Position numbers and translations under genes: made by a program
The notes under the pieces: generated by a model
Seen by the model: only the letters and a program-made list of their open reading frames with translations
What the model was told of the DNA's origin: nothing
Databases searched by the model: none
In this document: positions 1-13,217 of the stretch, one piece after another
Layout of the letters: every line of letters begins with the position of its first letter
How positions within the stretch are numbered: position 1 is the stretch's first letter
From: Dehalococcoidia bacterium
Lineage (GTDB): Bacteria; Chloroflexota; Dehalococcoidia; SHYD01
DNA: 60,597 nt
NCBI GenBank assembly: GCA_009692945.1
Contig: SHYD01000001.1
Span: forward strand, 75,898 to 136,494
Reading direction: 5' to 3'

Positions 1-114
1 CGTCTCCAGTTCTGCGCTTCCGGCGATGGGGTGCCAGTAGCGCCGCATGAGCTGCCCCATCGGCGTGCCTGGACCCACCCTCGTGAGCAGTTCGTTGTCT
101 CGCTTGCTGAGCAT
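1..114 (-). CDS. Rieske-type oxygenase, N-terminal fragment
   Basis: The first 38 codons of a gene that runs off the left edge. The start ATG is at 112-114 and is preceded by GGAGG about 8 nt upstream. The visible peptide begins MLSKRDNELLTRVGPGTPMG and continues with a RRYWHP motif. This is the characteristic opening of phthalate 4,5-dioxygenase-like aromatic-ring-hydroxylating oxygenase alpha subunits, in which the Rieske [2Fe-2S] domain follows. The Rieske ligands and the catalytic domain lie outside the window, so substrate and completeness cannot be judged. The family call rests on the N-terminal signature alone. Confidence 0.75.
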   Translation of the reverse strand, partial: MLSKRDNELLTRVGPGTPMGQLMRRYWHPIAGSAELET

Positions 115-147
115 CAATGGCCTCCGTGATCACAACGTCGCTGTCAT

Positions 148-176
148 AGTGTACCAACCGCAACGCCGCCCAACAA
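148..176 (-). promoter_or_regulatory. Predicted promoter of the Rieske gene
   Basis: On the minus strand TTGTTG (171-176) is followed after 17 nt by TACACT (148-153). This would start transcription near 141 and leave a leader of about 27 nt before the ATG at 114. It is a motif match only. Confidence 0.45.
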
Positions 177-230
177 TTCACCGTAGTCACTCAGTCACTC
201 GTATCTATTCAGTATCAGGGGTTCGGGGGT

Positions 231-340
231 ATGAGCCACTCCCCCCACCCCAGGAAAAAAGAGGAGCATTCTATGTGGGGGGCACCCCCACGCCCCCGGC
301 AGAGGGCTGCCGCCCTCGTGCACTCCCACTCCTGAGCCCA
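231..340 (+). repeat. Dispersed intergenic repeat, copy A
   Basis: First copy of a repeat found at seven or so places in the window. The order of parts is: a CCCCACCCC tract, AAAAAAGAGGAG, a hairpin GTGGGGGGCACCCCCAC, CGCCCCCGGC, a second hairpin GAGGGCTGCCGCCCTC, then GTGCACTCCC. No long ORF is shared between copies. The rest of the 115-690 gap holds an IS-end relic and a CTCTCC palindrome and no convincing gene. Confidence 0.8.
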
Positions 341-365
341 CCGCACCCCTTCCCATCGCCCATCT

Positions 366-398
366 GCACCCGGCAACATCCTTATGCGAGTTGACACG
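366..398 (+). repeat. Relic resembling the IS-like end at the right edge
   Basis: The stretch CACCCGGCAACATCC followed by GCGAGTTGACACG resembles, in the same orientation, CACCCGGTAACATTT followed by GCGTGAGTTGACACG at 60333-60368, which lies beyond the end of a likely transposase gene. It may be a solo terminal remnant of the same element. Confidence 0.35.
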
Positions 399-529
399 CC
401 TACGCGAGAACGCCGGGAGCCCTGACGGGCGGTCGCCCCGTGACATTGCCCTGCTCCATCCAGAAACCCTGCACGCTCCTGCTGGTAACTACTCAGTCTT
501 CGGGGGTCGAAGTTCGGTCGCCGGATTAA

Positions 530-617
530 CCTCTCCCCCGGCCCCTCTCCTACAAGGAGAGGGGAGACCGGTTCCCCTTCCCTCGCAGGGAAGGGGTGAG
601 GGGTTAGGTTCCGGCGT
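530..617. repeat. CTCTCC/GGAGAGG palindromic intergenic repeat
   Basis: An imperfect inverted repeat with CCCCTCTCCT, a short loop, then AGGAGAGGGG, followed by TTCCCTCGC and a GGGGTGAGGGGTTAGG tail. A related copy lies at 11690-11775 between two convergent genes. It can form a strong stem, but no U tract follows, so I call it a repeat rather than a terminator. Confidence 0.6.
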
Positions 618-715
618 CCCCCAAGACTGAGCGCTTGCTCCTGCTGCCCGACGCCCCGGGCCCTGGTGATACGGTACTATGAAGCCTGTATGTGGACGAA
701 TCCAGGGACCGGGCG

Positions 716-1291
716 ATGACCCAGCCAGCTTATCCGCCGGCGGGCGAGGCGGCGCCATGCGTGGCCCATCCCGAGGTGGCCACCAACCGGCGTTGCAGCA
801 AGTGTGAGCGGCCAATCTGCCCCCGCTGTCTGATTCAGACTCCAGTGGGGGCCCGGTGCCGCGAATGCGCTCAACTCCGCAAACTCCCCGTTTTCGATGT
901 GCCCGCCCCGGTCTACGCCCGAGCCGCCCTGGCCTCCGCAGCCGCCGGACTGGCTGCCGGAATCGTATGGTCGTTCATCCCGTTGGGAGGCTTTCTCTCC
1001 TTTGTCATCTGCGGCGCCGTCGGCTACTTCATCGGTGAGGCGGCCAGCCGGTCCGCCAACCGGCGCCGGAGCCGCGGCCTCAAGGCATTGGCCATTTCCG
1101 GCGTTATTATTGCCTATATCAGCCACGTGGTTTTCCCGCCGGTGTTCGCCATGTCCGCCTTGTCTGGAGGCATCCAGCTCTCCCAGGTCCTCTCCCTTAT
1201 CGTGGCAGTGGCCATCGGGGTGGCCGGACAACCTATTGCGTGGCTGGCAATCGGGCTCGGCGGTTTCATCGCGGCGGGCAGGATCGACTAA
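716..1291 (+). CDS. B-box-type zinc finger membrane protein
   Basis: A 191-residue protein from the ATG at 716, which has AGGGA 7 nt upstream; a GTG at 692 in the same frame has no such site. The N-terminal ~50 residues hold a B-box-like metal site: CVAHPEV, CSKCERPICPRC, then ARCREC. Three or four hydrophobic segments follow (about residues 68-95, 120-145 and 150-185), so it is an integral membrane protein with a cytoplasmic zinc finger. Such proteins often sit beside rhomboid proteases or unknown membrane proteins, and the function is unknown. The next gene starts 3 nt downstream, so the two are probably co-transcribed. Confidence 0.6.
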   Translation: MTQPAYPPAGEAAPCVAHPEVATNRRCSKCERPICPRCLIQTPVGARCRECAQLRKLPVFDVPAPVYARAALASAAAGLAAGIVWSFIPLGGFLSFVICGAVGYFIGEAASRSANRRRSRGLKALAISGVIIAYISHVVFPPVFAMSALSGGIQLSQVLSLIVAVAIGVAGQPIAWLAIGLGGFIAAGRID

Positions 1292-1294
1292 GGT

Positions 1295-2293
1295 ATGATT
1301 ATGTCTAGTTTGCTGGACTGGGCCGCCGCGTTCGCGGGTAAACGTATCGTCGTGGTGGGCGACCTCTGCCTTGACGAATACATCATCGGCAAGGCGCAAC
1401 GGCTCAGCCGTGAAGCCCCGGTACCGGTCCTGGAATGGCAGGAACGCCTCTCCATCCCAGGCGCAGCCTGCAACCCGGCGTTGAACGTGCAGGCCGTGGG
1501 GGGACATGCCTCAGTCTGCGGCGTCATCGGCCGCGACGACACGGGGTCGCAGCTCAAATGGGACCTCACCGCGGCCGGAGTGGACACCGCAGCGTTGGTG
1601 GTCGACGAGACCCGTTCCACCACCCTCAAGACACGGGTGCTGGCCAGCCATCTCTTCCCGCAGCAGCTCGTCCGCATCGACCGTCAGGACCGCAGCCCGC
1701 TGCGCCCCAGCGTACGGTCCGCTATCAAAGACCACCTGCGGGCAGCAGTGGAGCACGCCGACGGCGTCCTCATCTCCGATTATCGCAGCGGCGTCGTCGA
1801 CGGTGCGCTGGTCCGCTATCTGTTGAGCCTGGCCCGCCCCCGTGGACTGCCCGTATGTGTGGACTCTCAGGGCGACTTCACAAAATTCCGGGGGGTCACC
1901 CTCTTCCGCTGCAACCGTGAGGAAGCAGAGGGGTTCCTGCATCGGAAGCTCGCTGCGCTGCCGGCCACCGAAGCGGCCGCTCTGGCGCTGCAGCAGCGGC
2001 TGGGCGTCGGCGCGGTGGTCATCACCCGCGGGAGCGAGGGGATGGTGGTCCGGGACGCCGGCGGGGACATGCAGCACATCCCGGCGAGCAACCCCAGCGA
2101 GGTGTACGATGTGACCGGGGCCGGCGATACCGTGATCGCCATCCTCACCTTGGCGCTGACGGCGGGGGCGCCGCTCTCCATCGCAGCCACCCTGGCCAAT
2201 CTGGCCGCGGGCGAGGTCGTCAAGCGGCTGGGGAACGCGACCCTAACCCCGGAGGAATTCGCCGCAGCCATTCGAAAGGCTGAGACGGCTTGA
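1295..2293 (+). CDS. PfkB/ribokinase-family kinase, HldE (RfaE) kinase-domain-like
   Basis: A 332-residue sugar kinase of the ribokinase fold. It has the N-terminal GDLCLDEY motif, LSREAPVPVLEW and PGAACNPALN as in D-glycero-beta-D-manno-heptose-7-phosphate kinase, and the C-terminal DVTGAGDTV anion-hole/catalytic-base motif with Asp as the base. The nucleotidyltransferase domain of bifunctional HldE is absent. The likely reaction is ATP-dependent phosphorylation of a heptose phosphate or similar sugar for surface glycans, but PfkB substrate assignment from sequence is weak. The ATG at 1295 and another at 1301 are both possible starts. The gene is convergent with rpoC. Confidence 0.65.
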   Translation: MIMSSLLDWAAAFAGKRIVVVGDLCLDEYIIGKAQRLSREAPVPVLEWQERLSIPGAACNPALNVQAVGGHASVCGVIGRDDTGSQLKWDLTAAGVDTAALVVDETRSTTLKTRVLASHLFPQQLVRIDRQDRSPLRPSVRSAIKDHLRAAVEHADGVLISDYRSGVVDGALVRYLLSLARPRGLPVCVDSQGDFTKFRGVTLFRCNREEAEGFLHRKLAALPATEAAALALQQRLGVGAVVITRGSEGMVVRDAGGDMQHIPASNPSEVYDVTGAGDTVIAILTLALTAGAPLSIAATLANLAAGEVVKRLGNATLTPEEFAAAIRKAETA

Positions 2294-2367
2294 TCCGAGT
2301 GATCCCGAACCTATCGCGCCCGTAGCTGGGCTTGCCGGACCGGTGTCAACCCGGCCAAGAACGACGA

Positions 2368-2399
2368 ACGACGGCACACCCTCTAAGGCGTGCCGTCGT
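2368..2399. terminator. Hairpin between convergent genes, possible bidirectional terminator
   Basis: The arms ACGACGGCAC (2368-2377) and GTGCCGTCGT (2390-2399) are perfectly complementary over 10 bp with a 12-nt loop. The hairpin lies between the ends of the HldE-like gene and rpoC. There is no T run on either side, so termination is inferred from position and stem strength. Confidence 0.5.
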
Positions 2400-2440
2400 C
2401 CTATCTCACCAGACTGTATCCCCGGAGCGGCCGGTGGGAG

Positions 2441-6781
<4,341 letters not shown>

Positions 6782-6782
6782 G

Positions 6783-9700
6783 TTAGAACTCTCCCTTTTC
6801 CATTCCGGTCAAGTCGATGCCCAGATCGGGTACCTCCAGCCCTGCATCTTCGATGAAGGTGACGGATTCCTCGTCATCGTTCAGGACTTCCACTGACAAG
6901 CCCAGGCTCTGGAGTTCCTTCACCAACACTTTGAACGACTCCGGAACGCCGGACTCCATGATGCTTTCGCCTTTAACAATGGCCTCGTAGGTCTTCACCC
7001 GGCCGACCACGTCATCGGACTTCACCGTCAACAACTCCTGGAGGATGTGGGCCGCGCCGTAGGCTTCCAACGCCCACACCTCCATCTCGCCGAACCGTTG
7101 CCCGCCAAACTGAGCCTTGCCACCCAACGGCTGTTGGGTGATGAGGGAGTACGGGCCGGTGGAGCGGGCGTGGATCTTATCCTCCACCAAGTGGACCAGT
7201 TTCATCATGTAGATCTGGCCCACGGTCACCGGATGGTCGAAGGATTCCCCGGTGCGGCCGTCATACAACGTCACTTTGCCGGAGGGCGGCGCCGCAAGCT
7301 GTTCCTCGTCGTACATCCGTTGGACGATACCCGTCAGTTCGTCCGCAGTCGGCGACCGCCCGTCGCGTCCATGGTGGTTCAGCCACAACCGGAGACATAC
7401 CTCCTTCGCATGGCCATCTTCCGTGTCGTCGAACACCCGGCGCGGGTCGAACCCCTGCTGTTCGATCCAACGGCGGGTGATAGCCATCCGTTGCTCCTGC
7501 GGCAGGTCGTGGGACAACGATGTCGGGTCGGCTGCCACCGCCTGGTCCACCATCCACGAGCGGGAGAGCGCATCTTCGATCGCCTCGCTGGTGGCCCCGT
7601 CGAACACGGGCGACAACACCCTGAAGCCGAGGTTCTTGGCGGCCCACCCCAGGTGGGTTTCCAGCACCTGGCCAATGTTCATGCGGGACGGCACGCCCAG
7701 CGGGTTCAGGATGATCTCAACCGGAGTCCCGTCCTCCAGGCGCGGCAGGTCCTCCACCGGCAGGATGCGGGCGATGACACCTTTGTTTCCATGGCGGCCC
7801 GCCATCTTGTCACCTTCGGAGAGCTTGCGGCGCTGGGCGATGCTGACCTGCACCAGCTTGATAACGCCCGGCGGCAATTCCGAGTGCTCTTCCCTGGAGA
7901 ACACTTTTACATCGATGATCTTGCCATGTTCGCCGTGGGGAACCCGTAGCGAGGTGTCCTTCACCTCCCGCGCCTTCTCCCCGAATATCGCCCGTAGGAG
8001 TTTCTCTTCAGGCGTCAGTTCCGTCTCGCCCTTGGGTGTGATCTTGCCCACCAGGATGTCGCCCGGGCCGACTTCGGCGCCGATGAGGATGATCCCTTCT
8101 TCATCCAGGTCCCGCAGACTCTCCTCACCCACGTTCGGGATGTCCCTGGTGATCTCCTCAGGACCCAGCTTGGTTTCCCGGGCTTCGATCTCATGCTTCT
8201 CGATATGGATCGAGGTGAACTTGTCCTGCTGGGACACCCGCTCGCTGATGATGATCGCGTCTTCGAAGTTGTATCCCTCGAAGCTCATGAACGCACAGAG
8301 CAGGCTCTGACCAAGCGCGAGTTCGCCTTGGTCGGTGCTGGAGCTGTCGGCAAGGGGCTGGCCCTTGCTGACAGTGTCACCTTTGGACACTATGGGCCGC
8401 TGGCTGATACAGGTCCCCTGGTTGCTGCGGCGGAAGCGAACGAGGTCACTGTTGTGACGCTGGCCGTCCTCCCCCTCAACCACAATCCGGGTCCCCGTCA
8501 CGCTGGCAACCACACCGTCAACCGGCGCCCGGACCACGTGGCCCGAGTCCCAGGCCGTCCGCAACTCCATCCCAGTACCCACCAAGGGAACTTCCGGACG
8601 CAGCAGCGGCACCGCCTGGCGCTGCATGTTGGAGCCCATCAGCGCCCGGTTGGCGTCGTCGTGCTCCAGGAACGGGATGAGGGAGGTGGCCACGCTGACA
8701 ATCTGCTTGGGCGACACATCCATGAAGTCGATCTTGTCGGACGGCTCCACCACGAACCGGTGCCCATGACGACCCTCGATGCGCGCCTGGATGAACTGGT
8801 TCTTCCCGTCGAGCAGCGCGTTGGCCTGGGCCACAATGTAATTCTCTTCCACGTCAGCCGATAAGTATTCGAATTCGGCCGAGACGAAGGGCGCGATCTT
8901 AACCAGGTGGTGGGGCAGTTGGACAATGGCCTGCGCGATGGCATCGGTGACCACGTCTCCCTTCCCCGCGATGGCCTGCCCCTCATTCCCGATCACGATC
9001 TCGCGCAGCGTCCGTCCGAGGAGCTGCGGTGCATCATTGGGCAACTCTTTGACGACCGGACGGTAGGGCGTCTCGATGAAGCCGTATTCGTTGACCCGTC
9101 CGTAGGTGGCCAGGGAACCGATGAGGCCAATGTTGGGGCCTTCCGGCGTCTCGATGGGGCAGATGCGGCCGTAGTGCGAATGGTGCACGTCGCGGACTTC
9201 GAATCCGGCCCGGTCGCGGGAAAGACCGCCCGGTCCCAGCGCCGAAAGGCGCCGTTTGTGGGTCAACTCGGCCAGCGGGTTGGTCTGGTCCATGAACTGC
9301 GAAAGCTGCGAGCCCCCGAAGAACTCTTTGATCGAGGCCACCACCGGGCGGATGTTGATCAGCGCGCTGGGCGTCACCTGCTCTGGATCGGTGATGGTCA
9401 TGCGCTCCCGGATCACGCGTTCCATCCTGAGCAGCCCGATGCGGAACTGGTTCTGAATCAGTTCTCCCACCGCGCGGATGCGGCGGTTGCCGAGGTGGTC
9501 GATATCGTCGGGATGTCCAACGCCGTTGTTGAGCTGGACCTGATGGCGGATGATCTCCACAAGGTCGTGATTGCTCAGGGTCCGGACGGTGTTAAGGGGA
9601 TCCAGTCCCAGACGTTTATTGATCTTATAGCGGCCCACCCGGCCGAGATCATAACGGCGGGGGTTGAAAAACAGCGCATTCACCAATGCCTGGGCATTAT

Positions 9701-10484
9701 CCAGGTTGGGAGGGTCGCCGGGGCGAAGCCGGCGGTACAACTCCACCAGCGCCTCATCGGTGGTCTTGGTAGGCTCGCGCTCCATGGTGGTGCGAATGTA
9801 GTGGTGATTGTCATCAGTGTCCACATCGGCGAACAGGCCCATCAGGTCGTCGTCCGAACCCAACCCGACGGCCCTGAGCAACATGGTGACCGGGATCTTG
9901 CGGCGCCGATCCACCTTGACGGACAGCACGTCGCGGTTGCTCGTTTCAAATTCCAGCCAGGCGCCCCGGTTGGGAATCAACTTGGCGTAGGCCAGCTTAC
10001 GCCCGCTGGCGGGGTCGTCTTCCAAGGTGAAGTAGACCGACGGCGAGCGCACCAACTGGCTGACCACCACCCGCTCGGCGCCGTTGATGATGAAAGTGCC
10101 GCTGGTGGTCATCAGGGGGAAGTCGCCCATGAAAATGGGCTGCTCGATGTGCTCGCCGGTCTCCTTGATGCTGAGCCGCACGTTGACGAACAGCGGCGCG
10201 GCAAAGGTGAGGTCGCGGGCGCGGCATTCGGCCTCGGGGTGTTTGGGGGTCCGGAACTCGTAGTCCTGGAACCACAATTCCATCCGGGAGCCACTGAAAT
10301 CTGTGATAGGATTTATTTCGTTGAAGAGTTCACGCAGGCCCTCGCGTTTGAACCACCCAAACGAATCGACCTGGATCTGGATGAGATCGGGGACTTCAAG
10401 TACGTCCGGGATGCGGGCGTAGGACTTGCGAGTCCGGGGGACGACACTGCGCTGCAAGGCGGAAGGCAGAGCCGTTAACGTCAT
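6783..10484 (-). CDS. rpoB: DNA-directed RNA polymerase subunit beta
   Basis: 1233 residues. The rifampicin-site region reads [20 protein letters not shown] followed by [20 protein letters not shown], essentially the canonical sensitive sequence. The C-terminal [19 protein letters not shown] motif is intact. I chose the ATG at 10482-10484 because GGAGG lies 8 nt upstream; an in-frame start 15 codons further up lies beyond that site. The gene is first in an rpoB-rpoC operon and is driven by a near-consensus promoter at 10627-10655. The leader is about 135 nt. rplL is not adjacent, so the rpl-rpo block seen in many bacteria is broken here. Confidence 0.97.
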   Translation of the reverse strand: MTLTALPSALQRSVVPRTRKSYARIPDVLEVPDLIQIQVDSFGWFKREGLRELFNEINPITDFSGSRMELWFQDYEFRTPKHPEAECRARDLTFAAPLFVNVRLSIKETGEHIEQPIFMGDFPLMTTSGTFIINGAERVVVSQLVRSPSVYFTLEDDPASGRKLAYAKLIPNRGAWLEFETSNRDVLSVKVDRRRKIPVTMLLRAVGLGSDDDLMGLFADVDTDDNHHYIRTTMEREPTKTTDEALVELYRRLRPGDPPNLDNAQALVNALFFNPRRYDLGRVGRYKINKRLGLDPLNTVRTLSNHDLVEIIRHQVQLNNGVGHPDDIDHLGNRRIRAVGELIQNQFRIGLLRMERVIRERMTITDPEQVTPSALINIRPVVASIKEFFGGSQLSQFMDQTNPLAELTHKRRLSALGPGGLSRDRAGFEVRDVHHSHYGRICPIETPEGPNIGLIGSLATYGRVNEYGFIETPYRPVVKELPNDAPQLLGRTLREIVIGNEGQAIAGKGDVVTDAIAQAIVQLPHHLVKIAPFVSAEFEYLSADVEENYIVAQANALLDGKNQFIQARIEGRHGHRFVVEPSDKIDFMDVSPKQIVSVATSLIPFLEHDDANRALMGSNMQRQAVPLLRPEVPLVGTGMELRTAWDSGHVVRAPVDGVVASVTGTRIVVEGEDGQRHNSDLVRFRRSNQGTCISQRPIVSKGDTVSKGQPLADSSSTDQGELALGQSLLCAFMSFEGYNFEDAIIISERVSQQDKFTSIHIEKHEIEARETKLGPEEITRDIPNVGEESLRDLDEEGIILIGAEVGPGDILVGKITPKGETELTPEEKLLRAIFGEKAREVKDTSLRVPHGEHGKIIDVKVFSREEHSELPPGVIKLVQVSIAQRRKLSEGDKMAGRHGNKGVIARILPVEDLPRLEDGTPVEIILNPLGVPSRMNIGQVLETHLGWAAKNLGFRVLSPVFDGATSEAIEDALSRSWMVDQAVAADPTSLSHDLPQEQRMAITRRWIEQQGFDPRRVFDDTEDGHAKEVCLRLWLNHHGRDGRSPTADELTGIVQRMYDEEQLAAPPSGKVTLYDGRTGESFDHPVTVGQIYMMKLVHLVEDKIHARSTGPYSLITQQPLGGKAQFGGQRFGEMEVWALEAYGAAHILQELLTVKSDDVVGRVKTYEAIVKGESIMESGVPESFKVLVKELQSLGLSVEVLNDDEESVTFIEDAGLEVPDLGIDLTGMEKGEF

Positions 10485-10626
10485 ACGGTAATCCTCCTCC
10501 CCGCACAAGGCGGGATGCGAAAGTGGCACGGGCTCGAACGCCGCGCGCCACCGTGCTGCTGGTTGGGACTTGGACGGAGAAAAGAGTCCGGCGCAATACT
10601 TGGGTACGCATACGCCGTAAATAAGA

Positions 10627-10655
10627 ATTCTACTCCGCCTCTCTCATATTGTCAA
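10627..10655 (-). promoter_or_regulatory. Near-consensus sigma-70 promoter of rpoBC
   Basis: The minus strand carries TTGACA (10650-10655), a 17-nt spacer, and TAGAAT (10627-10632). The predicted start near 10620 gives a leader of about 135 nt before the rpoB ATG. Position, spacing and match are all what a strong housekeeping promoter would show. Confidence 0.8.
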
Positions 10656-10709
10656 CAACACGGAAACCGCGATTTTGCAACACCATCGAGGCACATCGGA
10701 GGGAGTTCA

Positions 10710-11198
10710 ATGGCAGACACGTATATCACCGAAGACCTGCGGGCCCAGGTGGGCAAAGAACGAGACCGCGTCGTGTCGTTCCCAGTCGACAGGAGTCTCA
10801 TCCGTCAGTGGGCCATCGCGGTTCGCTGGCCGGAACCGCCCGAGCGGCTCTATTGGGACGAGGAGTACGCAAAGAAGACCCGGTTCGGCGGTATCATCGC
10901 CCCCCCCTACTTCAACCCCTTCGCCTACCACATCGATGAGGCGCGAATGAAGGGTCCCTCCACTTCGGGCGTTCTCTCGTCCTTACCGGGCACCCGGCCC
11001 CTCAACGGTGGCGGCGAGGCGGAATACTACGAACCCATCCGTCCCGGCGACGTCATCACCTCAGTCTCCAATATCGCAGAATTGTACGAGCGCCCGGGAC
11101 GGCTCGGCGTCATGATGTTCACCATCACCGAAACCCGCTGGACCAACCAGCGGGGCGAACTCGTCCGCATCTACCGCGCCACCAGCATTCGCTACTGA
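10710..11198 (+). CDS. FAS1-like/MaoC N-terminal hot-dog dehydratase subunit
   Basis: 162 residues from the ATG at 10710, preceded by GGAGGG. The sequence (YWDEEYAKKTRFGGIIAPP, GGGEAEYYEPIRPGD, then a C-terminal WTNQRGELV motif) is that of the N-terminal hot-dog domain of MaoC-type (R)-specific enoyl-CoA hydratases, usually annotated FAS1-like dehydratase or MaoC_dehydrat_N. This half normally lacks the catalytic Asp/His and pairs with a second hot-dog subunit, here the next gene 16 nt downstream. The pair resembles the two-subunit dehydratases of mycobacterial Had type. Substrate unknown. Confidence 0.75.
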   Translation: MADTYITEDLRAQVGKERDRVVSFPVDRSLIRQWAIAVRWPEPPERLYWDEEYAKKTRFGGIIAPPYFNPFAYHIDEARMKGPSTSGVLSSLPGTRPLNGGGEAEYYEPIRPGDVITSVSNIAELYERPGRLGVMMFTITETRWTNQRGELVRIYRATSIRY

Positions 11199-11214
11199 TC
11201 CGGAGGTCTGACAG

Positions 11215-11643
11215 ATGGCCAAGCTCTACTTTGAAGACGTGCAGGTGGGCGATCGGGTTCCCGAGTTCCGGCGCCAGACCGGCTACATGGAATGGGGACG
11301 GTTCGCCGGCGCCAACGAGGAGTACGTGGCGATCCACGAGGACGACGATGCCGGGACAAAGTCAGGGTTGCCGGGCGGCATCGGCATGGGGAACCTCCGC
11401 TTCTGCTACGTCCAGAACATGCTGAACGACTGGATGGGCGAGGATGGCTGGATCAAAAAGGTCTCGCTGCAATACCGGGGCCTCAACCTGAAAAACGACT
11501 GGATCATCACCAAGGGGACTGTCACCGGCAAGCAGAAGCAGGACGGGGAATGCCTGGTCGAACTGGATGTGCAGGCCGAGAACGGCAAGGGCGAGGTGAC
11601 CGCGCCAGGCAAAGCGGTGGTGTTGCTGCCCTGCCGGGGGTGA
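11215..11643 (+). CDS. MaoC-family dehydratase, partner subunit
   Basis: 142 residues, with a good GGAGG site upstream and the start ATG at 11215. It opens KLYFEDVQVGDRVPE, typical for the MaoC C-terminal half, and contains EWGRFAGANEEYVAIHEDDD, where the FAGAN...IH stretch corresponds to the catalytic Asp/His region; the usual D-x-N-x-x-H is altered to A-x-N-E-x-x-x-I-H. GGIGMGN follows. It most likely forms a heteromeric hydratase with the preceding protein, acting on an acyl-CoA or related thioester. The altered active-site loop makes the exact reaction uncertain. Confidence 0.7.
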   Translation: MAKLYFEDVQVGDRVPEFRRQTGYMEWGRFAGANEEYVAIHEDDDAGTKSGLPGGIGMGNLRFCYVQNMLNDWMGEDGWIKKVSLQYRGLNLKNDWIITKGTVTGKQKQDGECLVELDVQAENGKGEVTAPGKAVVLLPCRG

Positions 11644-11689
11644 AAACGGGGAGTGCCTTTCCCCAAACACAAGGCGCCGCGCATGCACG

Positions 11690-11775
11690 CCCCCTCTCCT
11701 CAATCCTCTCCCACCAGGGGAGAGGAAGCCTCAGGTTCCCTCGCCCTTGATGAGAGAGGGTTAGGGAGAGGGTGA
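11690..11775. repeat. CTCTCC/GGGAGAGG palindromic repeat between convergent genes
   Basis: CCTCTCCC, a short loop, GGGGAGAGG, then TTCCCTCGCCC and a GAGGGTTAGGGAGAGGG tail. It shares layout with the repeat at 530-617. It lies between the dehydratase gene and mnmE and may also act as a terminator. Confidence 0.55.
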
Positions 11776-11783
11776 TAACAGCA

Positions 11784-13163
11784 CTACTTCCCGATGCAGA
11801 ACTTGCTGAAGATGGCGTCCAACAGGTCCGGCTGCGCCGCCTCCCCGGTGATATCGCCCAGCGCCTCCACGGCGCTCGTCAGGTCGATGGTAATGAAATC
11901 CGCGGGCAACCGGTCGTGGTGCGCCCGGAGCGCATCGCGCACGTGGCCCGCGGCCCGCTCCAGCGCCGAACGGTGGCGAACGTTGCACACCACCGGCTCG
12001 GACCCATCGAAAACCGCCGCACCCAGCACGAACCGGCGCAGACTTCCCGCAAGTTCATCGATCCCGTCGCCGGTCAGGGCTGAAACGCGTTGCCCCGGCC
12101 AACCGGCAGCCCCGGCAGGAAGCGCCAGTTCCTGGCTTTCCCCTTCGCTGGGCACAGCCCATGGGGCAGGCGGCAGGTCGGCCTTGTTGCCAACCACAAA
12201 AACCCGTCTGCCCGCCAACTCCCGCGCCAGCTCGCTATCCTGCGTATCCCAGCCCCGGCTGAGATCGACGACGAACAGCACCACGTCGGCGGTGTCAGCG
12301 GTCGCCCGGCTGCGCTCGATCCCCATCCGTTCAATCTGATCGACGGTGTCCCCTATCCCGGCGGTGTCGACAAAGACAAAGGGGATGTCCCGGAGGTTGG
12401 CCACTTCTTCCAGCGTGTCCCGAGTGGTCCCCGGAACGCTGGCCACGATGGCCCGGTCCCGCCCGAGCAACCGGTTGAGCAGGCTCGATTTCCCCGCGTT
12501 GGGACGCCCAATGATTGCCGTCCGCACCCCATCCCGGTAGATGATCCCCTGTCCAGCGGTGGCGACCAGCGCTTCGATCCCGTTCAGGGCTTGCTCCATC
12601 GCGGGAGCCACATCTATGGTCCCAACCTCGTCCTCCGGGAAATCGACCAGCGCGGTGAGGTAGGCGAGGGGCTCCAGCAGCGACCCCCGCAGCGCCCGCA
12701 CCCGCTCCGACAACGCTCCCGATAGGCCATCGACAGCCAGCCGCAGACCCGCGGGTGTCTTCGATATGATCACATCCAGCACCGACTCCGCCTGGGCTAG
12801 GTCCAGACGGCCGTTCAGGAAGGCCCGCAGCGTGAATTCGCCGGGATCGGCCAGCCTGGCCCCCTGTCGCAGCAGCAGCCCCAGGACCGTCTGGACCACC
12901 AGGGGGCCGCCGTGGCAGGTGACCTCCACCATGTCCTCGCGCGTGTAGCTGCGGGGAGCGCTCAGCAGCAACGCCATCACCTCGTCCACCCTCGACCCCG
13001 TCTCCGGATCGGTCAGGTGGCCGTAGACAGCCCGGTGGTCCTGCAACGGCCGGGTAAAGAGCCCCGCCACGATCGACTCGCTACCGGAACCGCTGAGACG
13101 GACGACACCCAGCGCGCCCACCCCCAGCGGCGTGGCGATGGCGGCGATGGTGTCTTGGTACAC
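11784..13163 (-). CDS. mnmE: tRNA modification GTPase MnmE
   Basis: 459 residues, the family's normal length. The N-terminal tetrahydrofolate-binding domain opens DTIAAIATPLGVGALGVVRL. The central GTPase domain has the P-loop GRPNAGKS, switch motif DTAG and NKAD. The C-terminus ends FCIGK, whose Cys is the conserved residue that defines the family. With MnmG it makes the cmnm5 modification at wobble uridine 34. The start is GTG at 13163 and no strong Shine-Dalgarno is visible. The downstream neighbour on this strand is convergent with the dehydratase gene. Confidence 0.95.
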   Translation of the reverse strand: MYQDTIAAIATPLGVGALGVVRLSGSGSESIVAGLFTRPLQDHRAVYGHLTDPETGSRVDEVMALLLSAPRSYTREDMVEVTCHGGPLVVQTVLGLLLRQGARLADPGEFTLRAFLNGRLDLAQAESVLDVIISKTPAGLRLAVDGLSGALSERVRALRGSLLEPLAYLTALVDFPEDEVGTIDVAPAMEQALNGIEALVATAGQGIIYRDGVRTAIIGRPNAGKSSLLNRLLGRDRAIVASVPGTTRDTLEEVANLRDIPFVFVDTAGIGDTVDQIERMGIERSRATADTADVVLFVVDLSRGWDTQDSELARELAGRRVFVVGNKADLPPAPWAVPSEGESQELALPAGAAGWPGQRVSALTGDGIDELAGSLRRFVLGAAVFDGSEPVVCNVRHRSALERAAGHVRDALRAHHDRLPADFITIDLTSAVEALGDITGEAAQPDLLDAIFSKFCIGK

Positions 13164-13217
13164 GAGGTATCGCCTAAACGCCAGTTCGCCAACATGGGGA
13201 CGGGCTACATCCGGGTG

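Noticed and set aside
8907-10478. 523-codon open frame opposite rpoB
   Set aside because: Antisense shadow of rpoB.
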